Made by a program: the position numbers and the translations under genes. The notes beneath the pieces were generated by a model, which did no database searches, was not told the origin of the DNA, and saw only the letters and a program-made list of their open reading frames with translations. From contig NYMS01000011.1 in the NCBI GenBank assembly GCA_002529455.1, forward strand, positions 1-64,000: a stretch of 64,000 nt of DNA, read 5' to 3'. Origin of the DNA: Glycomyces fuscus (GTDB taxonomy: Bacteria; Actinomycetota; Actinomycetes; Streptosporangiales; Streptosporangiaceae). Position 1 is the first letter of the stretch. The number at the start of each line of letters is the position of its first letter. Shown piece after piece: positions 45,744-53,894 of this stretch.

Positions 45744-46652
45744 ATGAACGCACAGGAACGTCCGCCCGCGGTCGTGGTCGGCGTGGACGGCACACCCGCC
45801 TCCCACGCCGCCCTGGCCTGGGCGACCGAGGAGGCGGCCAGGCGCGGTAGGCAGCTGCGGATCGTGCACGGCCTCGGGATGCCGGTGGTGATCGGCGCCT
45901 ACGGGGCGTCGGGGCGGGTGGCCGTCGAGGACCAGCGGGAGGCGGGGCGCGACCTGCTCACCGCGGGTGCCGCGTACGCGCACCGGGCCCGGCCCGGACT
46001 GGACGTGGCCACCGTCCTGGCGCCGGAGGACGCGCCCGCGGTCCTGCTCAACGAGGCCCTGCCCGAGGACCTCGTCGTCGTGGGGACGAGGGGGCTGGGC
46101 GGGGTCCGGGCGATCATGCTGGGCTCGGTCAGCGCGCGCACCTCCTCCCACGCCCCCTGTCCCGTGGTGGTGGTCCCCAACCAGGAGAGGCCGCCGCCGC
46201 GGCGCGGCCGCGTCGTGGTGGGCGTGGACGGGTCCGGCTCCTCCCGCCGCGCGCTCCGCCTCGCCCTCCAGGAGGCGCTGGTCAGCGGGTCGCAGGTCGT
46301 GGTGGTCAACAGCTGGGAGGAGCCGCTGCCCGCGGACGCCGTGTCGCTGGCCGCCGACGCCCGGGCCGCGCACGAGGAGGAGTGCGACCGCCGGTCCGAG
46401 GAGCTGGTCGCGGGTCTGCTCGCGGAGGCGGTCGACGACCGGACCGAGCACCTGGAGACGCGTGTGGTCCGCACGCAGGCCAACCCCGTGGACGCCCTCG
46501 TGGAGGCGGGGCGGGACGCGGACCTGCTGGTGGTGGGCTCGCGCGGACGCGGAGGCGTGCGCGGGCTGGTCATGGGCTCGGTCAGCCAGGGGGTGCTGCG
46601 GCACGCCACGGTGCCCGTGGCCGTCCTGCCGCCGCGGCCGGAGGACGGGTGA
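45744..46652 (+). CDS. Universal stress protein, two USP domains
   Basis: 302 aa with two tandem USP domains (about 1-145 and 150-300), each ending in the ATP-binding GxxGxGGxxGxxLGS-like motif (GTRGLGGVRAIMLGSVS and GSRGRGGVRGLVMGSVS). Dual-domain USPs bind ATP and respond to hypoxia and redox stress in actinobacteria. ATG start. A paralogue follows 156 bases downstream. Confidence 0.92.
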   Translation: MNAQERPPAVVVGVDGTPASHAALAWATEEAARRGRQLRIVHGLGMPVVIGAYGASGRVAVEDQREAGRDLLTAGAAYAHRARPGLDVATVLAPEDAPAVLLNEALPEDLVVVGTRGLGGVRAIMLGSVSARTSSHAPCPVVVVPNQERPPPRRGRVVVGVDGSGSSRRALRLALQEALVSGSQVVVVNSWEEPLPADAVSLAADARAAHEEECDRRSEELVAGLLAEAVDDRTEHLETRVVRTQANPVDALVEAGRDADLLVVGSRGRGGVRGLVMGSVSQGVLRHATVPVAVLPPRPEDG

Positions 46653-46808
46653 CCGGCCTGGGGGCCCGGGGAAGGGGCGGCTCGCGAGCGGATGGACTGA
46701 GGGGGACCGGCGCCCTGCGGGGAGCGGGCGGCCCGGCGGGGCCCGCGCCGTTCCCGGAGGCGGCCGACCTCCCCGGTGATGACGGACAGCGGTACTGAGG
46801 GGGAAACC

Positions 46809-47741
46809 ATGCCAAGCAACGAGGAGCACTCGTCCAGGGTCGTGGTCGGAGTCGACGGATCCGAGCACTCGCGGGCGGCGCTGGAGTGGGCGGCCGCCGA
46901 GGCCGACCGCAGAGGCGTGCCGCTGCGGGTCGTCCACGCGCTGGGGATGCCGCTGATCGTGTCGGCCGGCTCCGTGCCCGCCCGCTTCGACCCCACCGAG
47001 GAGATCTCGGGCCAGGCCGACGAGGTGCTGACCAGGGCCTCGGAGCACGTGCGCCGCCTGCGGCCGTCGGTGACGGTGGAGACCGAGACCGCCCTGGAGG
47101 ACGCGCCGCTGGCCCTGCTGAGCCACAGCCGGACGCGCGACCTGCTCGTGGTCGGCACGCGGGGCCTGGGCACGTTCGCGTCGGTGTTCGTGGGCTCGGT
47201 CAGCGTCCGCGTGGCCGCCCAGGCGTCGTGCCCCGTCGTGGTGGTGCCCTCGCACGAGGGCAGCCCCGCGACGACCTCGCTGGGCCGGATCGTGGTCGGC
47301 GTGGACGGTTCCAGGAACGCCCGCCGGGCGCTGCACCTGGCCGTGGAGCTGGTGCGGGAGAGCGGCGGCGAACTCGTCGTGGTCAACAGCTGGGAGGTGC
47401 CCTACCCCTACGACCCGATCGCGATGACCGCCATGGGCTACGAGCCCCAGGAGAGGCTGTTCGACCGCAAGTCCGAGGAGCTGGTGGGCGAGATGCTGCT
47501 CGACGTCACCGGCAGGCGGCGCGAGGACCTCGACTTCGAGGTCAGCGTGGTGCGCACCCAGGACAGCCCGGTCAACGCGCTGACGCGGGCCGCCGAGGGC
47601 GCCGACGCGATCGTGGTGGGCTCCCGGGGCCGGGGAAGCGTGCGCGGGCTGCTCCTGGGCTCGGTCAGCCAGGGCGTGCTGCACCACTCCGAGATCCCGG
47701 TGGTGATCCTTCCGCACCACGCGGACGCGGAGGAGGAGTAG
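46809..47741 (+). CDS. Universal stress protein, two USP domains
   Basis: 310 aa from the ATG at 46809 with GAGGGGG upstream; an in-frame ATG at 46776 would add 11 residues without a ribosome-binding site. Two USP domains have ATP motifs GTRGLGTFASVFVGSVS and GSRGRGSVRGLLLGSVS. It is a paralogue of the preceding gene and probably shares its stress regulon; the 156 bases between them show no other feature. Confidence 0.92.
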   Translation: MPSNEEHSSRVVVGVDGSEHSRAALEWAAAEADRRGVPLRVVHALGMPLIVSAGSVPARFDPTEEISGQADEVLTRASEHVRRLRPSVTVETETALEDAPLALLSHSRTRDLLVVGTRGLGTFASVFVGSVSVRVAAQASCPVVVVPSHEGSPATTSLGRIVVGVDGSRNARRALHLAVELVRESGGELVVVNSWEVPYPYDPIAMTAMGYEPQERLFDRKSEELVGEMLLDVTGRRREDLDFEVSVVRTQDSPVNALTRAAEGADAIVVGSRGRGSVRGLLLGSVSQGVLHHSEIPVVILPHHADAEEE

Positions 47742-47742
47742 C

Positions 47743-47768
47743 GGGGGGCGCCCGTCCGGGCGCCCCCC
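47743..47768. terminator. Bidirectional terminator
   Basis: A 12-bp perfect stem, GGGGGGCGCCCG (47743-47754) with CGGGCGCCCCCC (47757-47768) and a TC loop, one base after the USP stop and facing the convergent VOC gene. Confidence 0.8.
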
Positions 47769-47776
47769 CGGCGGAT

Positions 47777-48151
47777 TCAGGCGTCCCCGGCGGCGTACTC
47801 CAGACAGAACGGGTGCCCGGCGGGGTCGGCGTAGACCCGGAACAGGTCGCGGGGGTCGTCCTCCGCGACCGCGAGCCTGCGCGCCCCGAGCGCCAGCACG
47901 CGTTCCTCGGCCGCCTCGATGTCCTCCACCCAGACGTCGAGGTGCGCCTGCTGCGGCTGCTCGGGGTCCGGCCATGCCGGGGCCTTGTGGTCGGGCGCGT
48001 ACTGGAAGGCGATCCGCGGCCACTCCTCGCCGACCACGACCCATCCCTCGCTCCGTTTGCTCACGGGGAGGCCGAGCAGCTCGGAGTAGAAGGCCGCGAG
48101 CGCGTCGGGGTCGGGACAGTCCAGGGCGATGGTGTGCAGTCGTCCGATCAT
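47777..48151 (-). CDS. VOC-superfamily (glyoxalase-like) protein
   Basis: 124 aa, two beta-alpha-beta-beta-beta modules. Metal- and substrate-binding residues are suggested in RLHTIALDCPDPDALAAFYS, AHLDVWVEDIEAAEERV and FRVYADPAGHPFCLEY. The family includes glyoxalase I, extradiol dioxygenases and antibiotic-binding proteins; the activity here cannot be assigned. ATG at 48149-48151; an alternative ATG nine bases upstream exists. Confidence 0.82.
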   Translation of the reverse strand: MIGRLHTIALDCPDPDALAAFYSELLGLPVSKRSEGWVVVGEEWPRIAFQYAPDHKAPAWPDPEQPQQAHLDVWVEDIEAAEERVLALGARRLAVAEDDPRDLFRVYADPAGHPFCLEYAAGDA

Positions 48152-48240
48152 GGATGGCATCCTGCCCACCTGGGCCGAAACGATGCGGCGACATGTCGAC
48201 ACGTCGATGGGGCCCGGGGCCCGGAGCACGGGGCGTCCGG

Positions 48241-48444
48241 TCAGTGGCCGCAGCGGGGTCTCCTCGGCCCGGTGCGGTCGCGGACGGCGAACCCCAGGCA
48301 GACCGACCAGGTGATGAGGACGTCCCAGGCGAGGAAGGTCACCACGCCGCCCAGGTCGGGGCCCAGCGCGATCCACGCGGCACTACACGCGACGAGGGCG
48401 GTGCTGAGGAGCAGGAACCAGGGGCGCGGTCGCTCAGGTCGCAT
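48241..48444 (-). CDS. Small two-helix membrane protein coupled to GntR regulator
   Basis: 67 aa with two membrane helices (WFLLLSTALVACSAAWIALG and VVTFLAWDVLITWSVCLGF). Its ATG lies inside the last codons of the GntR gene (48434-48444 overlap, 11 bases), so the two are translationally coupled. Family not recognised; small membrane partners are common next to short GntR regulators. Confidence 0.65.
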   Translation of the reverse strand: MRPERPRPWFLLLSTALVACSAAWIALGPDLGGVVTFLAWDVLITWSVCLGFAVRDRTGPRRPRCGH

Positions 48445-48676
48445 GCCGTGGGGACTCCCGGACGGTGGACCCGATCCCCGGTTCGGTACGCGTCAACCCC
48501 CGGTCGCGCAGCCCGGAGAGCGCCTTCTGCGCCGTCGCGGAGGCCACCTGGAACTCGTCCATGAGCTTGAGCACCGACGGGACGCGGCTCCCGGGCGGGT
48601 ACTCGCCCTCCCGGATGCGTCGTTCCAGTTCGTCCGCTATCTGCACCCACCGGGGCAGGCCCTCACGCCACTCCAT
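48434..48676 (-). CDS. Short GntR-type DNA-binding protein
   Basis: 80 aa from the ATG at 48674-48676, consisting almost entirely of a GntR winged helix-turn-helix: WVQIADELERRIREGEYPPG, SRVPSVLKLMDEFQVASATA and KALSGLRDRGLTRTEPG. No effector-binding domain is present, like YtrA-type minimal regulators. Operator candidate: the 10-bp inverted repeat just upstream. It probably represses itself, its membrane partner and the divergent small genes at 48833. Confidence 0.8.
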   Translation of the reverse strand: MEWREGLPRWVQIADELERRIREGEYPPGSRVPSVLKLMDEFQVASATAQKALSGLRDRGLTRTEPGIGSTVRESPRHAT

Positions 48677-48681
48677 GCCAG

Positions 48682-48732
48682 GCACGCTAGGAACCACAAG
48701 AACACCTAGCAATGCTGGCATGCCTAGCGTGC
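48682..48732. promoter_or_regulatory. Inverted-repeat operator, GntR module
   Basis: GCACGCTAGG (48682-48691) and CCTAGCGTGC (48723-48732) are perfect complements. A third CTAG core (CCTAGCAATG, 48705-48714) sits between. The repeat lies six bases before the GntR start and upstream of the divergent gene pair. Likely autoregulatory. Confidence 0.6.
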
Positions 48733-48832
48733 TATAGCTGAACTGGTCTATTATCGGAAACTGACCATAAGGCGGCCCGGTGGTGCGGCGAACACCCCGG
48801 GCCCAGTCCACCTGGTGAAAGCAGGCAGACAA

Positions 48833-49192
48833 GTGCACATCGTAACGGCCCTGGTGGCCGTCCTCCTTCGTTGCCTCCGCCCGGCGCGGGGCCTCCACGC
48901 GGCACCGCGCGTCCTCGCCGGAGAACTGCGCGCCGAGGCCCGCAGGCGCCGCGCCTCCCGGGTGCGCCGCTACGCCGCCGAGCCCGGCACGGTCGCGAAC
49001 GCACCGACCCCTCTCCCGCCGGTCCCCGCTCCGCGACCGGCGGCCGACGGCACCCGGCGCGAGCCGCTGCTCCCGGCCGATCCGCCGGAGACCCTCGTGC
49101 GCGGTTACTACCTGGCGCACGAGTCGCGGCGTCGGAGTTGCGGCCACCACGGAGGCGCGGACCTCCTGACGGGACTGGGGGCGGTCTCATGA
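48833..49192 (+). CDS. Small hypothetical protein of GntR module
   Basis: 119 aa from the GTG at 48833, chosen because the leader at 48811-48832 (ending GAAAGCAGGCAGACAA) nearly matches the leader before the GTG at 57861. A hydrophobic N-terminus (IVTALVAVLLRCL) is followed by a basic helix and a proline-rich linker. No family recognised. It overlaps the next gene by four bases (ATGA). Confidence 0.55.
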   Translation: MHIVTALVAVLLRCLRPARGLHAAPRVLAGELRAEARRRRASRVRRYAAEPGTVANAPTPLPPVPAPRPAADGTRREPLLPADPPETLVRGYYLAHESRRRSCGHHGGADLLTGLGAVS

Positions 49193-49422
49193 GCACGCCG
49201 CTTCCGCCAGGCCCCCTCGAAGCCGTGCCCGGACCGGACACCGCCACGGACCTGTACGACTCGCTGTCCGAGGCGTTGCGGACCCGCCCCCGCCACGCCG
49301 GCGAGGCCTATGAGGCGTTGTACGAGGCCGACCGGCTGCTGTCACTGCTGGACGCACACCTGCGCGAGGGCGGCTCCCTGCCTGAGCCGTGGCGGTCCGC
49401 TGCCTCCGGACACCACGGGTAG
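49189..49422 (+). CDS. Small hypothetical protein, 77 aa
   Basis: ATG overlaps the stop of the preceding gene (ATGA). The protein is acidic and helical (ATDLYDSLSEALRTRPRHAG, then YEALYEADRLLSLLDAHLRE), with no membrane segment. Family unknown. The GntR, operator and two-small-gene arrangement is repeated at 56.5-58.6 kb. Confidence 0.55.
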   Translation: MSTPLPPGPLEAVPGPDTATDLYDSLSEALRTRPRHAGEAYEALYEADRLLSLLDAHLREGGSLPEPWRSAASGHHG

Positions 49423-49555
49423 GAAGCGGACACGGAGAAGCAAGCATGGCCGGGAACCGCGATCGGCGGCTTTCCGGCCATGCAGATTCCGGGAGAACAC
49501 GCGCTCACGGGAGCTGCGGACGCTCAGTCCCGGACGGAGGTCGCTGAGGACCCGG

Positions 49556-49798
49556 TCAGCGTCCTCGGTCCGTTCCCGGCGAGGACGAGCCGTAGTGCCG
49601 CCTCAACCCGCGCAGGCCCCACAGCGTGAACATCGTCCCGTTGAAGACCCACAGCCAGTTGAAGAGGTCCGGGGTCTCCCCCGCCATCCACAGCCTGACG
49701 ATGACGGCGACGTGCAGCACGACCGTGAGCGAACCGGAGACCACCAGGCCCCACAACAACAGGTGGTGGACACCGTAGGGCCTGTTCCGCGTGGGCAC
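49556..49798 (-). CDS. Small two-helix membrane protein
   Basis: 80 aa with two membrane helices (LLLWGLVVSGSLTVVLHVAVIV and LFNWLWVFNGTMFTLWGL) and a short basic tail. It begins four bases after the neighbouring small membrane gene, so the two are likely co-transcribed. Function unknown. Confidence 0.6.
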   Translation of the reverse strand: MPTRNRPYGVHHLLLWGLVVSGSLTVVLHVAVIVRLWMAGETPDLFNWLWVFNGTMFTLWGLRGLRRHYGSSSPGTDRGR

Positions 49799-49802
49799 CG
49801 GT

Positions 49803-50042
49803 CTAGGGTTTCTCGGACTGGCGGACGGAGCGGTGGCGCCGTTGCCGGTACAGCAGGATCAGTATGTATACCTGGAACCCCAGCGCAACCAGAACGATCA
49901 GGGCGCAGACCACCAGAAGCCCGTGGTTCCCGTTCACGTACGCCGAGGCGCCGCCGGACAGCACGGCCAGCATGCCCAGGAACGGGCTGAGCAGGTGCAC
50001 TGGTCGCACCCTGCCGTGGGAGTTGTCAGCGATGGTCCTCAC
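49803..50042 (-). CDS. Small two-helix membrane protein
   Basis: 79 aa from the GTG at 50040-50042, the best-placed start; the longer frame upstream crosses non-coding sequence. Two helices (LLSPFLGMLAVLSGGASAYV and LLVVCALIVLVALGFQVYIL) precede a basic C-terminus. It pairs with the preceding small membrane gene in one transcript. Function unknown. Confidence 0.55.
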   Translation of the reverse strand: MRTIADNSHGRVRPVHLLSPFLGMLAVLSGGASAYVNGNHGLLVVCALIVLVALGFQVYILILLYRQRRHRSVRQSEKP

Positions 50043-50352
50043 GGAGCCTTCCGTGGTCGTTGTCGGTACGGTCCAGTGCTGACCCGGGAGGGAAGGGCAG
50101 GGTCGATCCTTTGTCCCCCGGCCCGTGGGGCCGCTGAACGGACCGCCGCCGACGAGGGGGCGTGCATCCGGTCGTTCTCCATGAGACTTGCCTGTCCCCG
50201 TCCGGACCAAACCGGGACCGCCCTTCCGACAAGGGGGCGCGCTCCGTCCTCGCCGTCCGGTTCCGTTTCTCACCGGGTGGACTCGTCCCGGCCCCACGAA
50301 CGCCGGTGGCCGCGGGCCGCGCCATGGCCCGGGCCCACCTGTCCCCGGCTTC

Positions 50353-50426
50353 TGCGGAGGGTGTGGGATTCGAACCCACGAAGCCCCGTTGTGCCGAGGG
50401 GGCGTGGCGACCTGTCGACAAACCGA
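50353..50426 (-). repeat. Displaced tRNA-Ser 3' end (att copy A)
   Basis: 50353-50389 matches the 3' part of tRNA-Ser(TGA) (T arm with canonical TTCGAAT loop, acceptor strand) but lacks the 5' half, so it is not a tRNA gene. Similarity to copy B continues to about 50426, beyond the tRNA match. The rest of the gap 50043-50542 shows no gene; it holds this repeat and the fic promoter. Confidence 0.75.
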
Positions 50427-50480
50427 CCAACTGCGTCGTGGCGTCCGGTCCGATCAGGTGGAACCTTGAGCAGAACGCCT

Positions 50481-50516
50481 ATCCATCAAAGTTTCTACCC
50501 TTATCCTTTGATGGAT
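50481..50516. promoter_or_regulatory. fic operator, 11-bp inverted repeat
   Basis: ATCCATCAAAG (50481-50491) and CTTTGATGGAT (50506-50516) are perfect complements separated by 14 AT-rich bases, ending 27 bases before the fic start. The spacer includes TTATCC, a plausible -10 region. The C-terminal winged helix of Fic could bind here. Confidence 0.65.
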
Positions 50517-50542
50517 GCCGGTCCGATGAAAGGAAAAGACTC

Positions 50543-51835
50543 ATGGCCGCATGGGAGGAGGCGCACTGGGAGTCCAGTGTCGACTCCGGGGTTCCGCGCT
50601 CCGCACGGCTCTCGGGGCCCTACCGCCGCTACGTTCCCGACCTTGTCGACGGCTTCCCCCTGGCGGTCGACGGCGATCTCTCACGACGTGTCGGCGCGGT
50701 CGAGCGCAGCATGCGCGCGCTCAACGGCCCGAACGCCGAGAACCTGGCCGGTATCGCACGCTTCCTCCTGCGCTCGGAGGCCATCGCCAGTTCCCGGATC
50801 GAGGGCATCGCACCATCAGCGCAACAGGTCGCGCTGGCCGAGCTCGGCCAATCCGAAGCCGTTCGCGGGGTGAGCGAACAGGCCCGGCTCGTGGCCAACA
50901 ACATGACGGTCGTGCGCCGGTCAACGACCGAACTCGTCGAAGCGGACATGCTGACGGTCGACCACATCGTCGAACTCCACCGGTCGCTGCTCCCCGACCA
51001 GGCTCACCACCACGGGCTGCGCACGGCACAGAACTGGATCGGCGGCTCGAACTGGCACCCCATCGACGCAGACTTCGTCCCCCCGGACCCCGACCAGGTC
51101 CCCGCGCTGATGTCCGACCTCGTCGACTACGTGAATGGCGCGGCCCACGCCTCGTTGGTCCAGGCCGCCATCGTTCACGCCCAGTTCGAGACGATCCACC
51201 CGTTCACCGACGGCAACGGGCGCGTGGGCCGCGCCCTCATCCATACGGTTCTGGCACGTCGCGGGCTCACCGAGGACGCGGTCCTCCCGATCAGCCTTGT
51301 GCTCGCCACCCTGCGGGACCGCTACGTCGACGGGCTCGGTGCCTATCGACACGACGCACCGGCGGGGAGCACTGAGGCGAGCGCAGCGGTCAACGCGTGG
51401 TTGGAGACCTTCGTCCATGCCTGCGCCGTCGCCGTCGAACAGTCTGTGGCGCTCATGGGTCAGATAGAGGACCTCCGCTCCGCATGGAACGATCGCCTGT
51501 CCGCTCATCGCACGTCCCTGGGGTTGCGTGCGGTACCCCGGACGGATTCGGCTGTCGCACGCCTGCTGGCACGGCTTCCCGAAGCTCCAGTGGTCACCGC
51601 GACGACCCTGTCGAGAATCCTCGGTGTCTCGTTCCCGGCGGCGAGCGCGGCCCTGGATGAGTTGTGCCGGGCGGAGATCCTCCAGACCAGGTCGATCGAA
51701 CGCGGTGCCACCGCCTACCTGGCCCGTGAGGTGCTCGATCTCATCACCCTGGCGGAGCGCGCCTTGGCGAGTACGAGGTTCGACACCAGGGTCTCCACAC
51801 CGAATCGTCCGGTCCCAGCGCGTCCGCAGGGCTGA
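50543..51835 (+). CDS. Fic-family protein, class II, with C-terminal winged helix
   Basis: 430 aa, ATG after AAAGGAAAAG. An N-terminal FicN region (about 1-110) carries the autoinhibitory motif SSRIEG (83-88; S/T-x3-E-G/N), which blocks ATP binding. The Fic core has HPFTDGNGRVGRAL (219-232) with the catalytic His219. The C-terminal 80 residues form a winged helix typical of DNA-binding Fic proteins (LLARLPEAPVVTATTLSRIL). Fic enzymes transfer AMP to target proteins, often acting as toxins or stress regulators. Intact active and inhibitory motifs imply a regulated enzyme. It is the only gene of island segment 1, with its own operator. Confidence 0.92.
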   Translation: MAAWEEAHWESSVDSGVPRSARLSGPYRRYVPDLVDGFPLAVDGDLSRRVGAVERSMRALNGPNAENLAGIARFLLRSEAIASSRIEGIAPSAQQVALAELGQSEAVRGVSEQARLVANNMTVVRRSTTELVEADMLTVDHIVELHRSLLPDQAHHHGLRTAQNWIGGSNWHPIDADFVPPDPDQVPALMSDLVDYVNGAAHASLVQAAIVHAQFETIHPFTDGNGRVGRALIHTVLARRGLTEDAVLPISLVLATLRDRYVDGLGAYRHDAPAGSTEASAAVNAWLETFVHACAVAVEQSVALMGQIEDLRSAWNDRLSAHRTSLGLRAVPRTDSAVARLLARLPEAPVVTATTLSRILGVSFPAASAALDELCRAEILQTRSIERGATAYLAREVLDLITLAERALASTRFDTRVSTPNRPVPARPQG

Positions 51836-51883
51836 CCCGGGGAGTGGTATCCGGGGCAGCCCGAGCCCACCGGCCCCGGGCAT

Positions 51884-51957
51884 TGCGGAGGGTGTGGGAT
51901 GTGAACCCACGAAGTCCCGTTGTGCCGAGGGGACTTGGCGACCTGTCGACAAACCGA
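51884..51957 (-). repeat. Displaced tRNA-Ser 3' end (att copy B)
   Basis: 51884-51920 matches the tRNA-Ser 3' end, but its T loop reads TTCACAT, not the functional TTCAAAT. Similarity with copy A extends to 51957. It marks the boundary between the Fic segment and the RT segment. In 51836-52550 (715 bases) I see this repeat, a weak small ORF and the hairpins before the RT genes. Confidence 0.75.
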
Positions 51958-52043
51958 CGAAACGCCTTGTGACCTGCACGGATGTTCTGAGGGCTTCCCA
52001 GCGCTTCCGGCCCCTTCCCGGAGCCGTGTGCGATGAATGTGCG

Positions 52044-52253
52044 ATGCGGTGGGGTGCGCTGCTGCGGTCCTGGCGGGCACAGACGTTCGTTCCTTGGGGT
52101 TTGGTCGGCGTAGCGTGCGTGGGCGGGACCGTGTTCATTTTGCTCGCCTCAACCACGACTACAGAAACCATCTGGAACCAAGTACCACGGTTCCGGGCCG
52201 AGGTGCCCGTCAGCGCTGGAGTCGGTCCCCCCAAGACGGTCGTAGCCCGCTGA
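52044..52253 (+). CDS. Possible small membrane protein
   Basis: A 69-aa frame with one hydrophobic helix (FVPWGLVGVACVGGTVFILL). No convincing ribosome-binding site is visible. It lies between att copy B and the RT genes. It may be a remnant; low confidence. Confidence 0.25.
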   Translation: MRWGALLRSWRAQTFVPWGLVGVACVGGTVFILLASTTTTETIWNQVPRFRAEVPVSAGVGPPKTVVAR

Positions 52254-52448
52254 CGGGTGCCTCGGGACAGGTGAGCACATCCGTCCGTTTCGGGACCAAA
52301 AGCTCTGACATATACGCAGGTCATCGGGCACGATGGCCTGACTCGGTCAGTTCTGGCCCCCGCTCTGTCGGGCTCGTCCGAGAGAAGTCATCTGATGTGT
52401 GGCCTATGGGCACGCTCGGGACCGGGCGGCAGCCCGCAGCCCGAGCGG

Positions 52449-52485
52449 CGGCCGAAGGCCGTTGCGACGGCGCTTGCGCCGTCGC
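52449..52485. ncRNA. Two adjacent hairpins upstream of drt3a
   Basis: CGGCC-GAA-GGCCG (52449-52461) is followed by a 10-bp stem, GCGACGGCGC (52464-52473) with GCGCCGTCGC (52476-52485). Their GC content is host-like, unlike the RT genes. They may be an upstream terminator or a non-coding RNA of the RT system. The EcoRI-like palindrome GCCGAATTCGGC at 52500-52511 follows, close to the drt3a start. Confidence 0.4.
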
Positions 52486-52550
52486 CTTGATCTCATACAG
52501 CCGAATTCGGCAGAGGCGCTATGAAGGCTCAAAAAATAGGAATACCTTGA

Positions 52551-53894
52551 ATGTCTTTCGATCAAAGTTTCTCTTCGCGAAATATGCGCCGGATCTGGGA
52601 GCTGCAAACAAGGAAAGGTATTAACCTCGCTGGTTTTTTTGGCGAAGTGAAAAAGAAGCAATATCTGCTTCGTGAATATCGCAAGCAGATCCTAGATGGA
52701 AAGAAGAAGGGGAAGTACTCCAGTGAGCAAGTAAAAAAGGCTTATAAGTGGATCGCCGAGCAAAAGTCTGATCTGGATAAGGAGATCAACAAGGCTTTGG
52801 AGCAGACAAGTGAAAAGTTGGCATCCCTCCTAACGAGCCAGACTTTTGCTTGGGGTTTAAGGTACGAGGGGGACAGGGAGGGTCGACCTCTCTATGGGAT
52901 AGAGCGCACCCCTGAGGTTTATTTTGCTGACAAGCAGTTGCAGAGGAACGTTTCTTCTGCAACTGCTAGTCAGCAAAATTCTCGGAGTTCAGCCATATCA
53001 GGGCTCGCACAGGCATTGAACAATGATATGCCCAAGATGGTAGTGCGAACAGATATCAGATCTTTTTATGAAAGCATAAGTCATGATCTACTGTTCGATT
53101 CTATGTCGAGATCTAGTCTAAGTTCAACATCGCGCTACCTGGTGGAGGGGCTGATTAATGAATATGCTCAAATAACTGGAAGGGATGTTGGCCTTCCAAT
53201 GGGAGTGGGGGTCAGCTCCCAGTTGAGCGAGTTATTTATCAGTCAGATAGACCCGCTATTCAAAGTTCAAGAGAATGTCATCTACTATGCTCGCTATGTG
53301 GATGACATAGTCCTAGTGTTGGGGCGTGATGCTAATGAAAAGATTGTAGAGCCCGCAGAGCTGCGAGGTATGAAAAGCGTACTCTCTGAGATGAATCTGT
53401 CGATTAGCGAGAACAAGACAGGATGGACCTCATTTCCTACCGCTGGGAAGTCGACAGTCGATTTTTTGGGTTACACGATTTCCAAAGAGGAAAAAAAGGG
53501 GCTGAAGATATGCCTCTCTGCTCGCCGGGAGAGACTAATCTTGGAGCGTTTGAACAGATCTTTCTCCGCATGGGAAAAATATGGACCAGACAACCATGGC
53601 AGAAGGCGTTTGTTGATTGACAGGATCAAGTTCTTGACCGGAAACACTCGCCTGGTAAACAATAAGAGGAATGCTATGGTTGGCATCTATTTCTCCAACC
53701 CGCATCTAACTGACTTTGAGGCATTGGAGCGCTTGGATAAGCACTTGCGTAGCTGTATGCAGCAGTACAACCTTCCTCCCGATTTGCGCAAAAAGATTGA
53801 GCATATGTCCTTTGAGAAAGGCTTCAAAGAGCGCCTATTCAATAGGTTTAGTCGGAAACAGCTGAAAGAAATGAAGGGGACATGGAATGCCTAG
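52551..53894 (+). CDS. drt3a: Reverse transcriptase, Drt3a-like (UG3 group)
   Basis: 447 aa, ATG eight bases after AGGAA. It is an RT palm domain: motif A with D168 (VVRTDIRSFYESIS), motif B (GLPMGVGVSSQLSELF, 214-229), motif C YVDD (249-252; YYARYVDDIVLVL), motif D (MNLSISENKTGW) and motif E (VDFLGYTIS). The N-terminal 100 residues are basic and helical. There is no maturase, endonuclease or retron msr/msd context, which excludes group II introns and argues against retrons. With the adjacent second RT it matches type 3 defence-associated RTs (UG3 + UG8). GC content is far below the neighbourhood, indicating transfer. Assignment is by arrangement and size; a profile search is needed to fix the UG group. 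Confidence 0.8.
   Translation: MSFDQSFSSRNMRRIWELQTRKGINLAGFFGEVKKKQYLLREYRKQILDGKKKGKYSSEQVKKAYKWIAEQKSDLDKEINKALEQTSEKLASLLTSQTFAWGLRYEGDREGRPLYGIERTPEVYFADKQLQRNVSSATASQQNSRSSAISGLAQALNNDMPKMVVRTDIRSFYESISHDLLFDSMSRSSLSSTSRYLVEGLINEYAQITGRDVGLPMGVGVSSQLSELFISQIDPLFKVQENVIYYARYVDDIVLVLGRDANEKIVEPAELRGMKSVLSEMNLSISENKTGWTSFPTAGKSTVDFLGYTISKEEKKGLKICLSARRERLILERLNRSFSAWEKYGPDNHGRRRLLIDRIKFLTGNTRLVNNKRNAMVGIYFSNPHLTDFEALERLDKHLRSCMQQYNLPPDLRKKIEHMSFEKGFKERLFNRFSRKQLKEMKGTWNA

Noticed and set aside
45579-48194. 871-residue minus-strand frame
   Set aside because: It lies opposite two clear USP genes and has no recognisable motifs.
50353-51957. Two further tRNA-Ser genes
   Set aside because: Both copies hold only the 3' half; no 5' acceptor strand or D arm is found to their right, and copy B has a changed T loop.
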